Below are positions 1 to 12,293 of a DNA stretch of 64,000 bases, one piece after another. The stretch spans positions 42,376,001-42,440,000 of the forward strand of contig BSBN01000809.1 in NCBI GenBank assembly GCA_027924645.1. The letters are read 5' to 3'. Both the position numbers and the translations under genes were made by a program. The stretch comes from Cunninghamia lanceolata (Eukaryota; Streptophyta; Pinopsida; Cupressales; Cupressaceae). Every line of letters begins with the position of its first letter. Positions within the stretch are counted from its first letter, which is position 1. The notes under the pieces were generated by a model. The model saw only the letters and a list, made by a program, of their open reading frames with translations. It ran no database searches and had not been told where the DNA came from.

Positions 1-399
1 ATCCTTAGGAGATTGCACCAACTCCATGTAGTTGTAGGCATCCTTGGCGAAGTGGAGTTAGGTTGATTAAGGAGTTTGTCTATTTATGCATCATCATTGC
101 TTCATTGACCTTAGATTAGCTTCCCTAAACTCCTATCTTTTTCCTTTTGTTCGTTATTGAAGCATTGTACATATATCATCCACACTAAAAGGAGAAATAA
201 GCTGAATGAAGTAAGAAGTCTGTGTAAGTCCCTTTGTGATAATCAACAATATCACATCAAGTCACTGAGTTCACCCATCGCAAATCATAAGGAACCTTGG
301 AACTTAACTCATTGGATCACATGGCTTAGCCTTCGAGGAACTTTATTCAAGAGAGAATAGGATGCTTAGTGTTTTATTCTATTGTTGTGTTGTCTAAAA
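1..399. other. Unassigned AT-rich sequence
   Basis: No convincing gene, LTR terminus or repeat is seen here. The longest reading frame (about 67 codons at 157-360) has no recognisable motif. It may be a continuation of the older E-type LTR that starts to be recognisable near 400, or the sequence into which that LTR inserted. Confidence 0.4.
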
Positions 400-2352
400 A
401 CAATCATCAACAGGCCCCAATGGGATTATTCAATCCCCCCTAGAGGGGTGGCGTACCTAGAAGAGTGCCCCAACTCCGTTATCCCTCTTGCACCACATTT
501 TCTCCATCATGGTAATCATAACACTCATGCAAAAATCCACATTAATGCATAATAAACTAATTAAACTCATAGTTACAAACAATTACAAATGAATCATGAA
601 GATGATATCACAATATGCAAAATCATATCTAAACACCCATAGATCCTACCACACATATATTAACTTACAAATCTACAATCACAAGATAGCTTATGCAAAC
701 AGAAATTCTATGGTTTGCTTCTTGTTCTATTTCTCTTCCTCCTTCAAATTTGCATACTTCTATTTCAAATCTGCATATGATATCTTTGCTGGTTTATATG
801 GTTTATCTTTTCACTCCATACATTACTCTTCGTCCTCCAACTCTGAAGTATATTTCTTAATCAGATTCTTCTTATTTTTTCTTCCTTCTATCCATCTCAG
901 AATTATATATATTTAACTCAGAAGTGTACTCCTCTTTGCTGTAATTTCCTCCTTATATTCGGAATATGTGTGTGTGTGTGTGATTCCTTATATCCCCTTT
1001 TTCTTCCATCATAATTTCTACTTGTATCTTTGTGCCTTCATGAAAGGAGACATCTCTTTGGAAGATGATGTCCCTTCAAAGAGACACTACTATTCTTAAT
1101 TGTTTCCCTTTGAAAACTAATTCATAAAACACTATGATCATACTTTATCCTAATTGCTGGCTTTTAACAAGTAAATGATTGTTCTATTTGAGCGCTGCCT
1201 TTTAATATTAATCGGTGCTTGTTTAGGATCACACCTTTTAATAGATTGTCTCCTAAAACGCTGCCCTTTCATTTCTACTGCTGCCTTAACCTTTTATGGA
1301 TCGCATAATTTATAATAATTGTTGTATGTGAACAAATAGGTTAAAGAAGTAAAGAATAAGTGTAGATTCAAAACAAGTTGATAAGTCAAAATTGATAAAT
1401 GTTAAAGATTGCGAATATGTGATAATATATGAAAGAAGCATAACAGACCGTATGCTATTTTATTTAAATAAGACCCTTTTCTTTTGATCACTGTGTAATG
1501 TCCCCTTTTGAGACAACACTAATTTTTTCATAAATTATCAATTTCCAAGCAAACAAGGGTTTAGTGAGTACCTTGTCTTGACTTAATCCCTACAACAAGT
1601 TAGAAATCTTAAACATTAGTAAGTCCATAACAATTAATAAACTCAATTAAACCTTACCTTGGGATGATCAACCATGGGAAAGCATGGAAGAGAGTGACTC
1701 AATGTGGTGTCTTAGCCTCTCTAGGCCCAAGGGCAGAACCCTTCAACTAAAAGGCAAAACCCCCTTGGCCTCATGTGGCCCATGCCATTCATATGAGGTG
1801 GCATACCTAGTGAAGATTCTAATTTATCCGTTATCCCCTCATCTCGTCATCTTTACCATTTCCTCATGATTGGTCTCTTTATATTGCTATACCATGATAG
1901 GGAAGTGAGGTCTCAAAAGGGTGTCCTGGTAATCCAACTCTCCTAGGCCCAATGGCAGAACCCTTCAACTAAAAGGCAAAACCCCTTTGGCCCATGTGAG
2001 CTCATTCCATTTCCTCTTGGGTGGCGTATCTAGAAAAGGGCACCTTCTAGTAGCACGACTCTCCCAGACCCAAAGGCAGTACCCCTTTGGCCCATGAGGA
2101 TTCATTCTATTTCCTTTTGGGTGGCATACCTAAGAGAGGGTTTTGTCACCGTATCTCCTTTGTACTTTTCCTTCCTCCATTCATGGTATAGGTTTATACA
2201 TAACAACTCTTATCAATTCCACATTCTCAAATAATCATATCAGCAATACATAATAAACTATGAAAATGACATCATAAAAATAATATGCATGAACTATATT
2301 TAAATCCTCACATTACATGCTCACATAAATCCTACCACATTTAGATTTAGAG

Positions 2353-2361
2353 CTCTCTCTC

Positions 2362-2402
<41 letters not shown>
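2353..2402. repeat. Compound microsatellite (CT)n(TA)n(GT)n
   Basis: A run of CT dinucleotides passes into TA and then about 14 GT repeats. It lies inside solo LTR E1. Confidence 0.95.
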
Positions 2403-2405
<3 letters not shown>

Positions 2406-2480
2406 TCCACTTCTCTCTTGTTATGCTCTAATACATCTATATAATGAAGAGACAGTATGTTTCCTTCTTCCTTTCTCAGC

Positions 2481-2502
2481 TATATATATATATATATATA
2501 TA
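2481..2502. repeat. (TA)n microsatellite
   Basis: Eleven uninterrupted TA dinucleotides inside E1. Confidence 0.9.
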
Positions 2503-3465
2503 AATCAGAAAATGTTCCTTATGTCCTCTCCTCATGGTTGCCTTCCCATTTATATATCTATATCTTAGTTTTTGAGGAAAGTCACCCCCTTTTGAAAGGG
2601 TGGTGACTCCTCACAAAGTCTCACCCTCTTGGTGGGGATCGCTGCCCCTTAAGGCTGATCGCAGCCTTTCATAACTATTAATTCGTTATTTATTCATTAC
2701 CCTCCATCGTAGGCTCTATTCATTTGCTGCCTTATAAGATTCACTACCTTTTATGAAATGCTGCCTTTCTCATTAACCGTTGACTTCTTACTAATCATTC
2801 GATGCATGTTTGGTCTCATCCAAAATTCGTTGGATTTCCTGTTATTTTATTTATTGTTTAGTCAGCAGCGTATGCCTTTAATTAAGGCATCTCTTTGTAA
2901 GATTCGAGAGTTAAATGTTCTCTTGAGGATATCGATCCTTAATTTATAATATCCATAACATTTATCTTATAATATTTATATTTATTGTTATATAATATAA
3001 TAATATATATTATAATAATATTTAATATTTTTATTTATAATCATATATTATTATTATATAATATATTTATATTATATTAATAATTATATTTGTTATTTAT
3101 ATATTACATATTATATTTTAATTATATTTTTTTACAATATTGATTTAGGATATATATATGATTTATGTAATACTTAATTTATTATTTAAATATATTTAAT
3201 GTAGGCATATTCGATTTACAATTCATATCATTCATATCTTTAATTTGAATGAATGATATGGGGACATGACACGCTGCTCTCTTTCATGAAGCCACTTTTA
3301 TATTAGTTTATGTATATATTAATAGTATTATTTATAATAATATTTATATTAATACGTATATATTTATATTTGTCATTAATAAAAATAATAATATATCTTT
3401 GTCAATTAAAATAAATGTATTGTATTTTAAAAATATTTATATAATAATATTATTTATTAAGTAAT

Positions 3466-3467
3466 AT

Positions 3468-3504
<37 letters not shown>
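3466..3504. repeat. (AT)n(GT)n microsatellite
   Basis: An AT run is followed by about 13 GT dinucleotides, in the 3' part of the older E-type LTR. It resembles the microsatellite at 2353-2402, so the array is a family feature. Confidence 0.9.
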
Positions 3505-3610
3505 TTATTAAATATTGCCAAAGGTATTATTTTCAAGAGGGCGACTTCACTATTTTATAATGACGTTTAAATCTTTAATTTAAATAATGCCTTAATATCA
3601 GGACATCACA

Positions 3611-3670
3611 TCAGGGTAGTGGACATGCAGGTCAGGGTAGTGGACATGAAGGGCAGGGTAGTGGGCATGG
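3611..3670 (+). repeat. 21-bp tandem repeat in F gag
   Basis: About 2.8 copies of a 21-bp unit of the form tcagggtagtggacatgcagg, encoding a repeated Gly-Ser-Gly-His type heptad in the gag frame. The G element has no such repeat at the equivalent place. Confidence 0.85.
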
Positions 3671-4761
3671 CACCAAGACTACCCCAAGATCAGTTCCCAA
3701 ACCACTTTAGCCTACCTTTCCACGAGAGGAGGTACCATTTAATTAGGAGCTAGAGGTTCAGATTCCCATAGCAGATGATATTAGGATACAACATGCAGAA
3801 TAATGACACTTCCCCCTGATATCCGAGACATGTTGACATTTGAGCAGTTCATGAACCAGAAGAGGCAGAGAGGAGCTATGGGTGGTAGAGCCCATAGAGC
3901 TAATCAGGACTACCAACATGCATTGAGTAAAGTCCCTACGGATCGATTTGATGGGAGTGGCAAGGTTTCAGCTAGAGCTTGGGTGTAGAAGCTGGACAAT
4001 TATCTGACACTTAAGCCTATGCTAGAGGACGAGGCTCTCAACTTTGTTACCATACACCTAGACGGGTTAGCTCATGAGTGGTGGTATCACGGGTTGGTCA
4101 CACTAGGCCACAATCTCATTACCACATACGATGAGTTCACAAACAAACCAAGGACCCAAAACTATAGTTTAGAGACTTGGCACAGCTGAAGCAGTATGAG
4201 TCACTTGAGATTTACATTTCTGAGTTCCAGAGACTCGGTGTGACGATTCCTAGCATAACGGAGAGGAGACTCATAGTTCTATTTACTGAGGGACAAATGG
4301 AACCACTCAAGGGATGGGTTAAGGCATTTGACCCACCATCTTTACAGGAGACAATTAAGAAAGCTCGTAGCATGGAGTTCATAGTACCAAGGAATAAGTA
4401 TGCCTCCAAACCCTTTCCTCCACGAAAGGATAAGATGCCTTCACATCATCGGGACACCATTTCATAGAAGAAACCAGCACCCCACCTTGATGATGATGCA
4501 TTGAACGAATATAGGAGGAAGAAGTTATGCTTCAAATGCAAGGGTCCATGGGATGTAAATCATAAGTGCCCAATGAAGGGGCAATCGAAACAACTAGAAT
4601 ACTATTCTGCCGAAGAAACAGCCTCAGAGAAATTAGATCAGCAAAGTGATCGGGAGGATAGTGATGTGGAGAGTGCAGCAAAGGAGGTGCAGGAGGTTCA
4701 TGATGATGATATACCCACAACACATCTTTTTGCCATTCAGAAAGCTTCAAGATACGGGGAG
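3611..4761 (+). pseudogene. F gag (capsid and zinc knuckle), broken
   Basis: This is the gag structural polyprotein of a gypsy element, which would pack element RNA into virus-like particles. The capsid-type core is visible around 3950-4400, with Trp-Val then Lys-Leu-Asp, a Glu-Trp-Trp triplet (HEWWYHG) and a downstream LFTEG, as in A and G. A CX2CX7HXC zinc knuckle is intact at 4528-4569 (LCFKCKGPWDVNHKC). An acidic linker follows. Breaks: TAG at 3986-3988 and 4465-4467, a frameshift near 4140-4180, and a missing N-terminus. Confidence 0.85.
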
Positions 4762-4976
4762 TATTGGAAGGACAGAGAGTGACCACTTTGCTTGATACAG
4801 GGTTCACTCATAACTTCATCGATGAGGGGCTAGTACCATGGACGGGACTCAAGACTGAGGAGTTTGAGGGATTCAAGGTTCGAGTTGTAGATGGCTTTGT
4901 TATTACCTGCAAATGGAGAATTCCAAACTTAACCATTAGGTTAAGTAATTATGAGTTCCAGATCAAGTATTATGTG
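4762..4976 (+). pseudogene. F protease, N-terminal half
   Basis: Retropepsin-type aspartic protease. The active-site loop reads LLDTGFTHNFID (near 4791-4826), where A has DSGATHNF and G has DTGATHNF, so the residue after DTG is changed from Ala to Phe. The frame runs to 4976 and is cut in mid-domain by solo LTR B'. It resumes at 20076. Confidence 0.85.
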
Positions 4977-6394
4977 TGTTGGTTATTTTTCCGGCTGGAT
5001 GCTTATTCCCAGTAATCCCTACAAGGTAGCCATCGTTGATCAATAGGATTCCCAGGCTAGGGGCCAACAGTATAGGAGATAGACTCTATAAATATCTCTT
5101 CTTCTTTAGGCTCTGTAGAACCAAGGGGGGTATTCCCTACTCAACATCCATGAAATTCAACTGTGAAATGACTGGGATGTTGACACAAAGCAGATAAATC
5201 CTCTTTTGTGAAGACCAAAACTGTGAGATAAGTACAAAGGGGCTAGCTTTGGGCCTATATTCAGTTGTAGACAGAGGGTTTTGGATCCTAAAACTATTTC
5301 TAAAGTCCTAATGGTTTGATTTGGAGTTTAAGTTTGATTTTATGTTTGGATGCGAAACTGAGACTTTGGGTTGTAACCTCAATACAAGACTGGATTGGTG
5401 CCTATCCAGGGCTCGGAGTCAATAGACATACACATGTGAATGTACACATAAACCTATATTAATGACTGAGTTTCAAGGGGATTGTTTAATATCTGCCTTA
5501 CAGATACTTCCCAAAATAAAGTATTCGGTTACCTCTGCTTAGAAGATCCTCACTGCAATATATTCTTCTTAACACTTAACCTAAAACATTTAATCTACTC
5601 CTTGAGCAGAAGTAAAAGACCAAGCATTCAATATAGCAAATCCATATTCAAGAATCTTAGACACCCCTTAGCTATTTAGATTTAAAAGAAGAATACATTC
5701 AATTTGGAGACAAGTAACAGAACACATGCAATGAAGCATTACTCATATTAATCAACATGAAACCAGTAAGTTTATGCATTAAACATACAACATGACTCAT
5801 AAACTCACAAGACATCCAGAATAGGGCCACCAATGAGGATGTATTGTATCACAGCGCCCAAAAAAATGTCCATTTTTCAACAACAACAATGGGTAACACA
5901 GTTTTGTCTTTATACCAAGACTGTGTACCCGACAAAAATTAATTACAAGGCGAACCAAAAACCCGCCAGATTCAATGCATGAGGAATGGCGCTCAGAAAA
6001 TATTCAACGCTGTCGGGAGACAGAGAGGAATGAGTAGATGGAGTCAGGATCCGCACTGCCGTTCAAGGACATTCATCATCAATCGAGTTGTTGACCCGTC
6101 CATCACCGACCCATACCGTCGCAAATCTGCCATTAACGCTTCAACTACCCACAGCCTCTCTGAAATGCAGCAACGGCGTACCTCTGAAAAATTCCCGCTC
6201 AAAAACGGCCGCACATGCTCAGGAAAATCCTTCGTTGTAGGTTCAAAACCCGACCGTTGATCAAAAACCCATCGCCGAAATCAACGGTCCCAAAATATGA
6301 ATGAAGAGCTGCCAGCCAATGATATCGTGCCACGTGGGTACCTTGACCTTCTATCGCTGACCCTTTCTTCCTTTGATTTTGCCTTTTTCGTCTC

Positions 6395-7240
6395 TGTATA
6401 TGCGAAAACATATGCATATACAAAAGCCATTGTTCACCTTTCAAAATCCCTTGTATATGCAAAATGCATATACATGCAACAGTTATATACAAGCCGTGGA
6501 CTCCACACTTTATCTGCTAAATTGGAACATTCCTTGGAATCCGGCGTGCATCCCTTACCTTTGTACATCGGCTTGTATATCAGCATATACAAGCGCTTTA
6601 TACAACCCACGGACCTCAAATTACCATTTGTTGTATTTGACTCCTCCTTCGCATCCGGGTTGTATATCTTTGTTTTGTATATCTGCGATATACAACTCAC
6701 ATATACATGCAAGTTGCGGACGCCAAGAACTTATAGAACAGAATGAAAGCACCATCGGGTCCGCCTTGTATCCTTTTTCCTTGCATATTTTCAAATGTAT
6801 ATCACATATACATTCTCCTTTGTATATGAGATACAAAGCCCTTTGTATGTGAGGCGGGCCCCACCAAATGCATCTCCAAATGCTTTGTACATTTGCCAAA
6901 CATACAAGACCATTTGCACTTTCCCATTGTATATTGCCGAATGTACATTTTCTCTTGTACCTTTTCATTGTATATTTGGATATATAAACTCAATATACAT
7001 TCGACCCTGCGACCACCTTTGTATGCTTGAATGTATATTTTCACATACATTCTCACTTGTATATCCCCGGGCCCACCACATGCATATCTTTACTGCACTG
7101 TAGCAAATGTATGTGCGCCAGCCTTTGTATATTTTTCAATGTTCATTTCCTTTGTATATCGAATATACAAACCAAATATACATGCCACCCGATATGCAAG
7201 CAGCGAATATTTCTGGAATCTTCAATGTATATTCCGCCCT
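6395..7240. repeat. Dispersed TGTATAT / ATATACA motif array in LTR B'
   Basis: Dozens of TTGTATAT, TATATGCATATAC and ATATACA motifs in both orientations, separated by 15-50 bp of non-repetitive sequence. The array continues beyond element A at 19642-19830, with tatgcat and atgcatac motifs. It occupies the same relative place in the LTR as the ATCGG array of family B. Confidence 0.75.
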
Positions 7241-7452
7241 TGTTCTGTCATGTCCCCATTTCCGGCTTGAGCACCAAGTGATGATTGGATTAGCCTACTC
7301 CTCATTCCCGGAGGCTAATTCTGAATGATAAGGGAATGAAATGGGTTTTGACTAACTCTGTGTGTTATTTTGCAGGTAGAATCAAGGAATTTTGAGTCAG
7401 AATCCACTAAGTCATGAGCAAGACGCCCATTTTGGCAGAACACACTCCTTTT

Positions 7453-9115
7453 GGCGCCTAGCTTCAAAAGTCACTTCTGGCATTGAAGATGAGGATTCAA
7501 ACAGAAGGCGCTCCACCTGGAGGGGTTCCACCAACCAAGTGCCTAGATCAGATATGGACTCGAGCAAGGTAGAATGAAGTTTTCATGCTTGGGCGCCCAT
7601 GTCATGTTGGACCTACCAAATATGCGCCTTGGGTTTTGAAGGATGTAATCAAGAAGATGGAGTCATCTAAGGCTATGATGTGAACCTATTGAACTTGCAG
7701 GATCCTCCAGTTGAGTTTGGAATCACTGAAGTGGTCTAAGTGAGTTAGGCGCACTTCCTAGCCTTCACAACACTCAAAGTGCGCCTAGTCCTCATATTGT
7801 GCCTAGACTCCTTTACAAATGGTGAATTCCTTGAAGGATTGATCAAGTGAAATCTCGCATTCAAAAGATCCAGTGGAAATGGTTGATTGATCAACATGAT
7901 GAAGTTCTCTAAGTGAGTGGAACAATGAAAAAGGCCTATTCACTTTAGGCACTAGCTTCAGGTTACATCATCCAACATGAGCGCCTAGAGCATCAGGGCG
8001 CCAATGCATGATTCCAGGACACTGAATTTGCACCCAAGTTGAAGGAGTTTTAAGATGCCAAGATGGTGGTATAACTTCAAATAGGCGCCTAAGGATAAAG
8101 GCGCCACCTCTTGTTCAAAGAAACCCTTGTGGGTGCTTAGGCGTTAGTCTCTGGCACTCTAGATATGCGCCCTAGTCAAGAAGTCACTTGTGAAGGCAAG
8201 TTTCCAAGGCATCAAAGGTTTTGGACTTTCAGTTGAGCACCCCTCCGTATCAAACATATGCTTAAGTGACAAGGCGCCATTTCTTGTTGAAGTAATCTCC
8301 TAAAGGCGCCTAGGCGCTAGATCATGATAGAGCAAACCTTAAATAGTGCCCTATGTTAGATGATAGTTTGAAGGGTTAAATGCATCATCAAAAGTGCGCC
8401 TAGGTGTTGAGATGTTAGCTCTGGCTCAGACAACCTTGAAAATGCGCCTAAGTAGGAATATGATCTTCAGACTCTTCAAGAGGTCAGGGCGCTTGGTAAG
8501 GCAAGTATTTGTTTAACTTCAAGACTCCAGAAGTGAGCATTTGCATAGAAGATAAGCCTTTCGAGGTAAGGCGCCAATCTAGTTTCTTTCCCACCAACAA
8601 GTGCGCCTAGGTGAAGTTGAAGACTTAGACAAGATGTTAATGCTCTGTATGAGGGCGCTAGATTAAAAGGAGCTTCAAAAGGTTTGATTGCTAGTGTTTG
8701 AGAGTTTGAATAGTGTTGAACATCTTCATGAAGATGCTAGGCGCAGATACCAGTCAAAATGACCTCAAAGGTGCGCCTAAGATGGATGCAAGTTCCCAAG
8801 ACCAATTTAGATGCAAGGCGCTCCATCAGGGGACAATGTTATGTTCATTTGAATTCAAATTGCCTTCAAATTTCCTTGAAAAGATGACAAGTTAGAACCT
8901 AGGTGCCGAAACCTCTGTAAATCCTTCAAATATTCGCCTACCCTGTGAGGTGATGAGTTGAACATTCCAAATCTTCAAATGTTTAAGTATGGATCAAGAG
9001 GAGTTCACTCCCTAAGACAGTATCACCCAAGGATGAGAACTTAAGACTTAGGTGCACTCCCTGGTGAGATCCTCCACAGCTAGCGCCCCAGTCAGAAGAA
9101 CCCTTAAGCTGCGCC
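7453..9115. repeat. Dispersed GCGCC / GGCGC motif array in LTR A
   Basis: About 25 copies of cores such as aggcgcc, gcgcctag and aggcgct occur in roughly 1.65 kb, in both orientations, spaced mostly 30-90 bp apart. The intervening sequence is not an obvious tandem repeat. The same array is present in the 3' LTR (17275-18970) and, with different positions, in A2 (about 9800-11330). Confidence 0.85.
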
Positions 9116-9330
9116 TAAGTGTTTCAAGAAGTGGTTAAGGTTGTTACAACTACCTGAAAGCCCATTGGTCAGAAAGATAGCATTTGGATCCATGTCAAGG
9201 TCTCTGAATAAGCTTGCGAACTCAGAATGAGTCATCAGATGGAATATTCCCTTGGATATGCTTCTTGGGAAACGTGCCTTGGTTCCTCTTTGTGCATTGA
9301 AAAACGTGCCTTCATTGCCTTTGGAAGGCC

Positions 9331-9338
9331 TATAAAAG
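9331..9338 (+). promoter_or_regulatory. TATA box of LTR A
   Basis: TATAAAAG within 'ggcctataaaagaaggag', about 210 bp before the A2 insertion. The same element is at 11560 in A2 and 19187 in the 3' LTR. It presumably starts the U3/R promoter reading toward gag; the transcription start is not determined. Confidence 0.7.
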
Positions 9339-9597
9339 AAGGAGCTATCTCATTCATTTGGCATCGAATACTTTGACAAAAATTCTCTTTGCTAAGCTTG
9401 TAAGCTTGTAATCTTGAGACCTGCGAGTTTCAAGTGTTGGGGTGATGCTCCCTCAACAAGCAAGGTGATGCTCCCTTGTTGTAATGCGAGGTGTTGACAT
9501 TCAGTTAACATCATTGAGTTCAATTGAGTTGATCAAGTGAGGAAGACATTGTAAACATCAAGGCTTCAAGGCCTTTCTTTTTTATCTCCATTGAATA

Positions 9598-12029
9598 TGT
9601 CATGTCCCCGTTTCTGGCTTGATCATCAAGTGTATAATGGATTAGCCTATTCCTCATTCCCGGAGGCTAATTCTAAATCATGAGGGAATGAACTAGTTTT
9701 TGACTCACTTAACCTTTTATTTTGCAGGAGCAAAGTCAGAAACTTGTAATTTGACTAAGTCTGGGAGAAGTTTCATCAACTCCAGTGATCACCATTGCCA
9801 AGCGCACTCCTTGACAATTCAGGCTCATTTTGGCGCCCAACTTCCAAAGTCCATTTTAGCATTCAGAATAGCATCCAATTGGAGGCGCTCCTTGTGGTTA
9901 ACTTCCTAGTTCTGAGATAAGCGAAGATGATAGGGAATGGAGTTTTCATACTTAGGCGCCAATATCATGTAGAGTTCACCAAAATGAGCGCCCTGGGTTT
10001 TTGAAGCATCAAAAGGGCGCCTAGCATTAAGTAGCATGTTAGTAAGTACATCCTAAGAGGGCGCCTTGATAGAAGAGTTGTTCGATCTTCAGGATGAAGT
10101 TTCCTAAGAGAATTGAATAAGGAAAAGGCCTATTTCACCTTAGGCGCTAGAAACATGTTGCACTATCCTAAATGGGCGCCTAGAACAACAAGGCGCCAAA
10201 TCATGAGTCCAGGACCTTGAATTGGCGCCCTAGTATGAAGGATGAAGCAAAGTGTTTGAGATGCTTTGTACCTTTGAAGACTAGGCGCTATTTCATATTC
10301 CATCAACCATTCAAGTGTGCCTAATTGACATCTACTCAAACATGCGCCTAATCAAGGAAGGAGCCTCCAATCTTCCCACTCAGTCAAAGCGCTCATGATG
10401 AATGATATCCTAACTCACTTTGATGACTTCAAATGTGAGTATTTGCAGGGAAGGTGATCATTTCAAGTATAGGCGCCAATTCCTTCTTTTGCAAACCTAA
10501 AAGTGCGCCTACCTTGGAAGATGCTTCCAATCCACTTGATGAGAGGTGTTCATGAAAGCAGAGATGAGATTTTGACTAAAGGAAACAAGGTTTGGTAATG
10601 AAGAAAGTAAAGGTTTTCTTAGGCGCCAAGTTGTGGTCAAACACCATTGAATGAGCGCCTAGGCATTTTAAGGCGCCAAAACAAGACTCCAGTTGATGAA
10701 TGATTCCCAAACTCCTCAAGAAGCCAGGGCGCTTGGTAAGACAAGTGTTTGGTTTCGTTTCAAGGACTTCAAGTAGGAGCGCTCTTCAGGGAGATTGGGC
10801 AATTCAAGACTAGGCGCCAAATCCATGTTATTTTCTCTCAATGATGCGCCTCATTGATAATTGGATCTCCAAATTCTCCAGTAAGCCAAGGCGCTAGTAG
10901 GGGTAATGTTCTGAGTTTACTTCAATACCTTTGGAAGTAGACACTTACATGCAAAATGAACCATTCAAATGAAGGCGCCATTTTACTCTTCTCCTAGCAC
11001 CTTGATTGCGCCTAAGAAGGGAAAAAGCTTTTGATCCATTCATGGTGAAAGGCGCTGGATTGAAGATAGTCATTTTGGTTCAGATATGACTTGAGTTGAA
11101 GGTTTTAGGAAGGCAAATCCACTTTCTTCTTAAGGCGCCCATCTAGACCCTTTTCTATCAATAGGTGCGCCTGAGTGGAGTTGAACTCCTCAAGATCAGT
11201 GATTGGTGCAAGGCGCTCAAGATAATAATCATTGGAAGTCATGTTGTTTCACAGTTCTTTGAGAAGTTGACAAATTGTAACCTAGGCGCCAAAACTCCTA
11301 TGAACCCTCCAAAGTCGGCGCCCCAGTCAAAAGAACAATAGAACTGTGCCTAAGTTGAGGTAGTTAAGGTTGTTACAACTACCTGAATGTCCATTGGTCA
11401 GAAGGACAACATTTGGATTCGTGTCAGGCCCTCTGGATAATATTGCCAACTCAGAATGAGTCATCAGATGGAATATTCCCTTGGATATGCTTCTTGGGAA
11501 ACGTGCCTTGGTTCCTCTTTGTGCATTGAAAAACGTGCCTTCATTGCCTTTGAAAGGCCTATAAAAGGAGAAGCTCTCTCATTCATTTGGCATCGGTTCA
11601 TTTGACAAAATTCTCTCTGCAAAGCTATTGAGCTTGTAATCTTGAGCCCTGCGAGTTTCAAGTGTTGGGGTGATGCTCCCTCAACAAGTAAGGTGATGCT
11701 CCCTTGTGATATTGTGAGGTGTTGACATTCAGTTGACATCATTGAGTTTGATTGAGTTGATCAAGTGTAGTCACCATTGTAAACATCAGGGCTTCAAGGC
11801 TTTTCTTTTGTAATTCCATTGAATAAGTTGTACTTCATGCTATTGAAAGCATTATCCATGTAATAAGTCATTGCAAGTTGATTGAATCAAGTAAATAAAC
11901 AAGTATCCAACTCCCATTCAAGTAGTTATCTTTGATGTATATCTTTGTGTTGTTGAAGTAGTTGATGAGCTGATAGCAAGTAAAATTGTTTAAGGAAAAT
12001 TTTTTGTAGAACTAGTTGGGTATCTTACA
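9598..12029 (+). mobile_element. A2: solo LTR of the A family nested in the 5' LTR of A
   Basis: TGTCATGTCCCC at 9598 to TATCTTACA at 12029 (2432 bp). The perfect TSD is GAATA (9593-9597 and 12030-12034). The 3' LTR of A keeps the empty site, with a single 'gaata' at 19416-19420 followed by 'agttgtaact'. A2 shares the ends, TATA box (11560-11568) and GCGCC-motif style of LTR A but differs widely inside, so it is another subfamily. There is no internal region, so it arose by LTR-LTR recombination (known mechanism). Confidence 0.95.
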
Positions 12030-12251
12030 GAATAAGTTGTAACTTCATGCTATTGAAAGCATTATCCATGTAATAAGACATTGCAAGTTGATTGAATCAA
12101 GTAACTAGACAAGTACCCAACTCTAAGGTTGATTCCTTCAAGTAGTTATCTTGGATGTATATCTTTGTGTTGTTGAAGTAGTTGATGAATTGATAGCAAG
12201 TAAAAATTGTTTAAGGAAAAATTTTCATAGAATTAGTTGGGTACCTTACAG

Positions 12252-12264
12252 TGGTATCAGAGCC
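12252..12264 (+). promoter_or_regulatory. Primer-binding site of A (initiator tRNA-Met type)
   Basis: TGGTATCAGAGCC, one base after the LTR end CTTACA. This sequence is the usual plant PBS complementary to the 3' end of initiator tRNA-Met and would prime minus-strand cDNA synthesis. Confidence 0.92.
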
Positions 12265-12293
12265 TGGATCCTGCCAGCCTTTGGGGGGTTTTC

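Larger units (their letters stand above)
1494..3271 (+). mobile_element. E1: solo LTR, E family (1778 bp)
   Basis: It begins TGTAATGTCCCC at 1494 and ends GGGGACATGACA at 3271. The flanking pentamers are CACTG (1489-1493) and CGCTG (3272-3276), a TSD with one mismatch. Its first 240 bp match the reverse complement of 36000-36234. Its last 80 bp match the reverse complement of 43355-43430. The body has two to three copies of a block around 'cccaagggcagaaccc' (near 1725, 1948 and 2070), a compound microsatellite and an extremely AT-rich tail (2940-3260). There is no internal region, so it is a solo LTR. The true transcription strand is unknown because both ends read alike. Confidence 0.75.
400..3610 (+). 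mobile_element. Older E-family LTR remnant, split by E1
   Basis: The segment from about 405 matches, in reverse complement, the block at about 35630-35720 (the 'ccccaatgggattattcaatc' neighbourhood and the following 'gcgtacctagaagag'). It also resembles 2080-2340 inside the nested copy E1. The right part, 3277-3610, ends in 'ggacatcaca', a decayed form of the family terminus gggacatgaca, and abuts the gag remnant of element F. The left boundary is not visible. I read it as an old LTR cut by E1 at 1493/3272. No coding capacity is seen. Confidence 0.5.
7246..12250 (+). mobile_element. A 5' LTR, interrupted by A2
   Basis: It runs 7246-9597 and 12035-12250, with A2 and one TSD copy between. It starts TGTCATGTCCCC and ends ACCTTACA next to the PBS. 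Without A2 it is 2568 bp against 2536 bp for the 3' LTR. The difference is explained by two small indels near 9450-9530: a repeated 'caaggtgatgctccc' block and 10 bp near 'ttcaattgag'. The upstream part carries the GCGCC motif array and a TATA box. Confidence 0.93.

Noticed and set aside
6297..7328. Several overlapping ORFs in the TGTATAT region, up to 159 codons
   Set aside because: They are low-complexity translations of the motif array in an LTR, on both strands.
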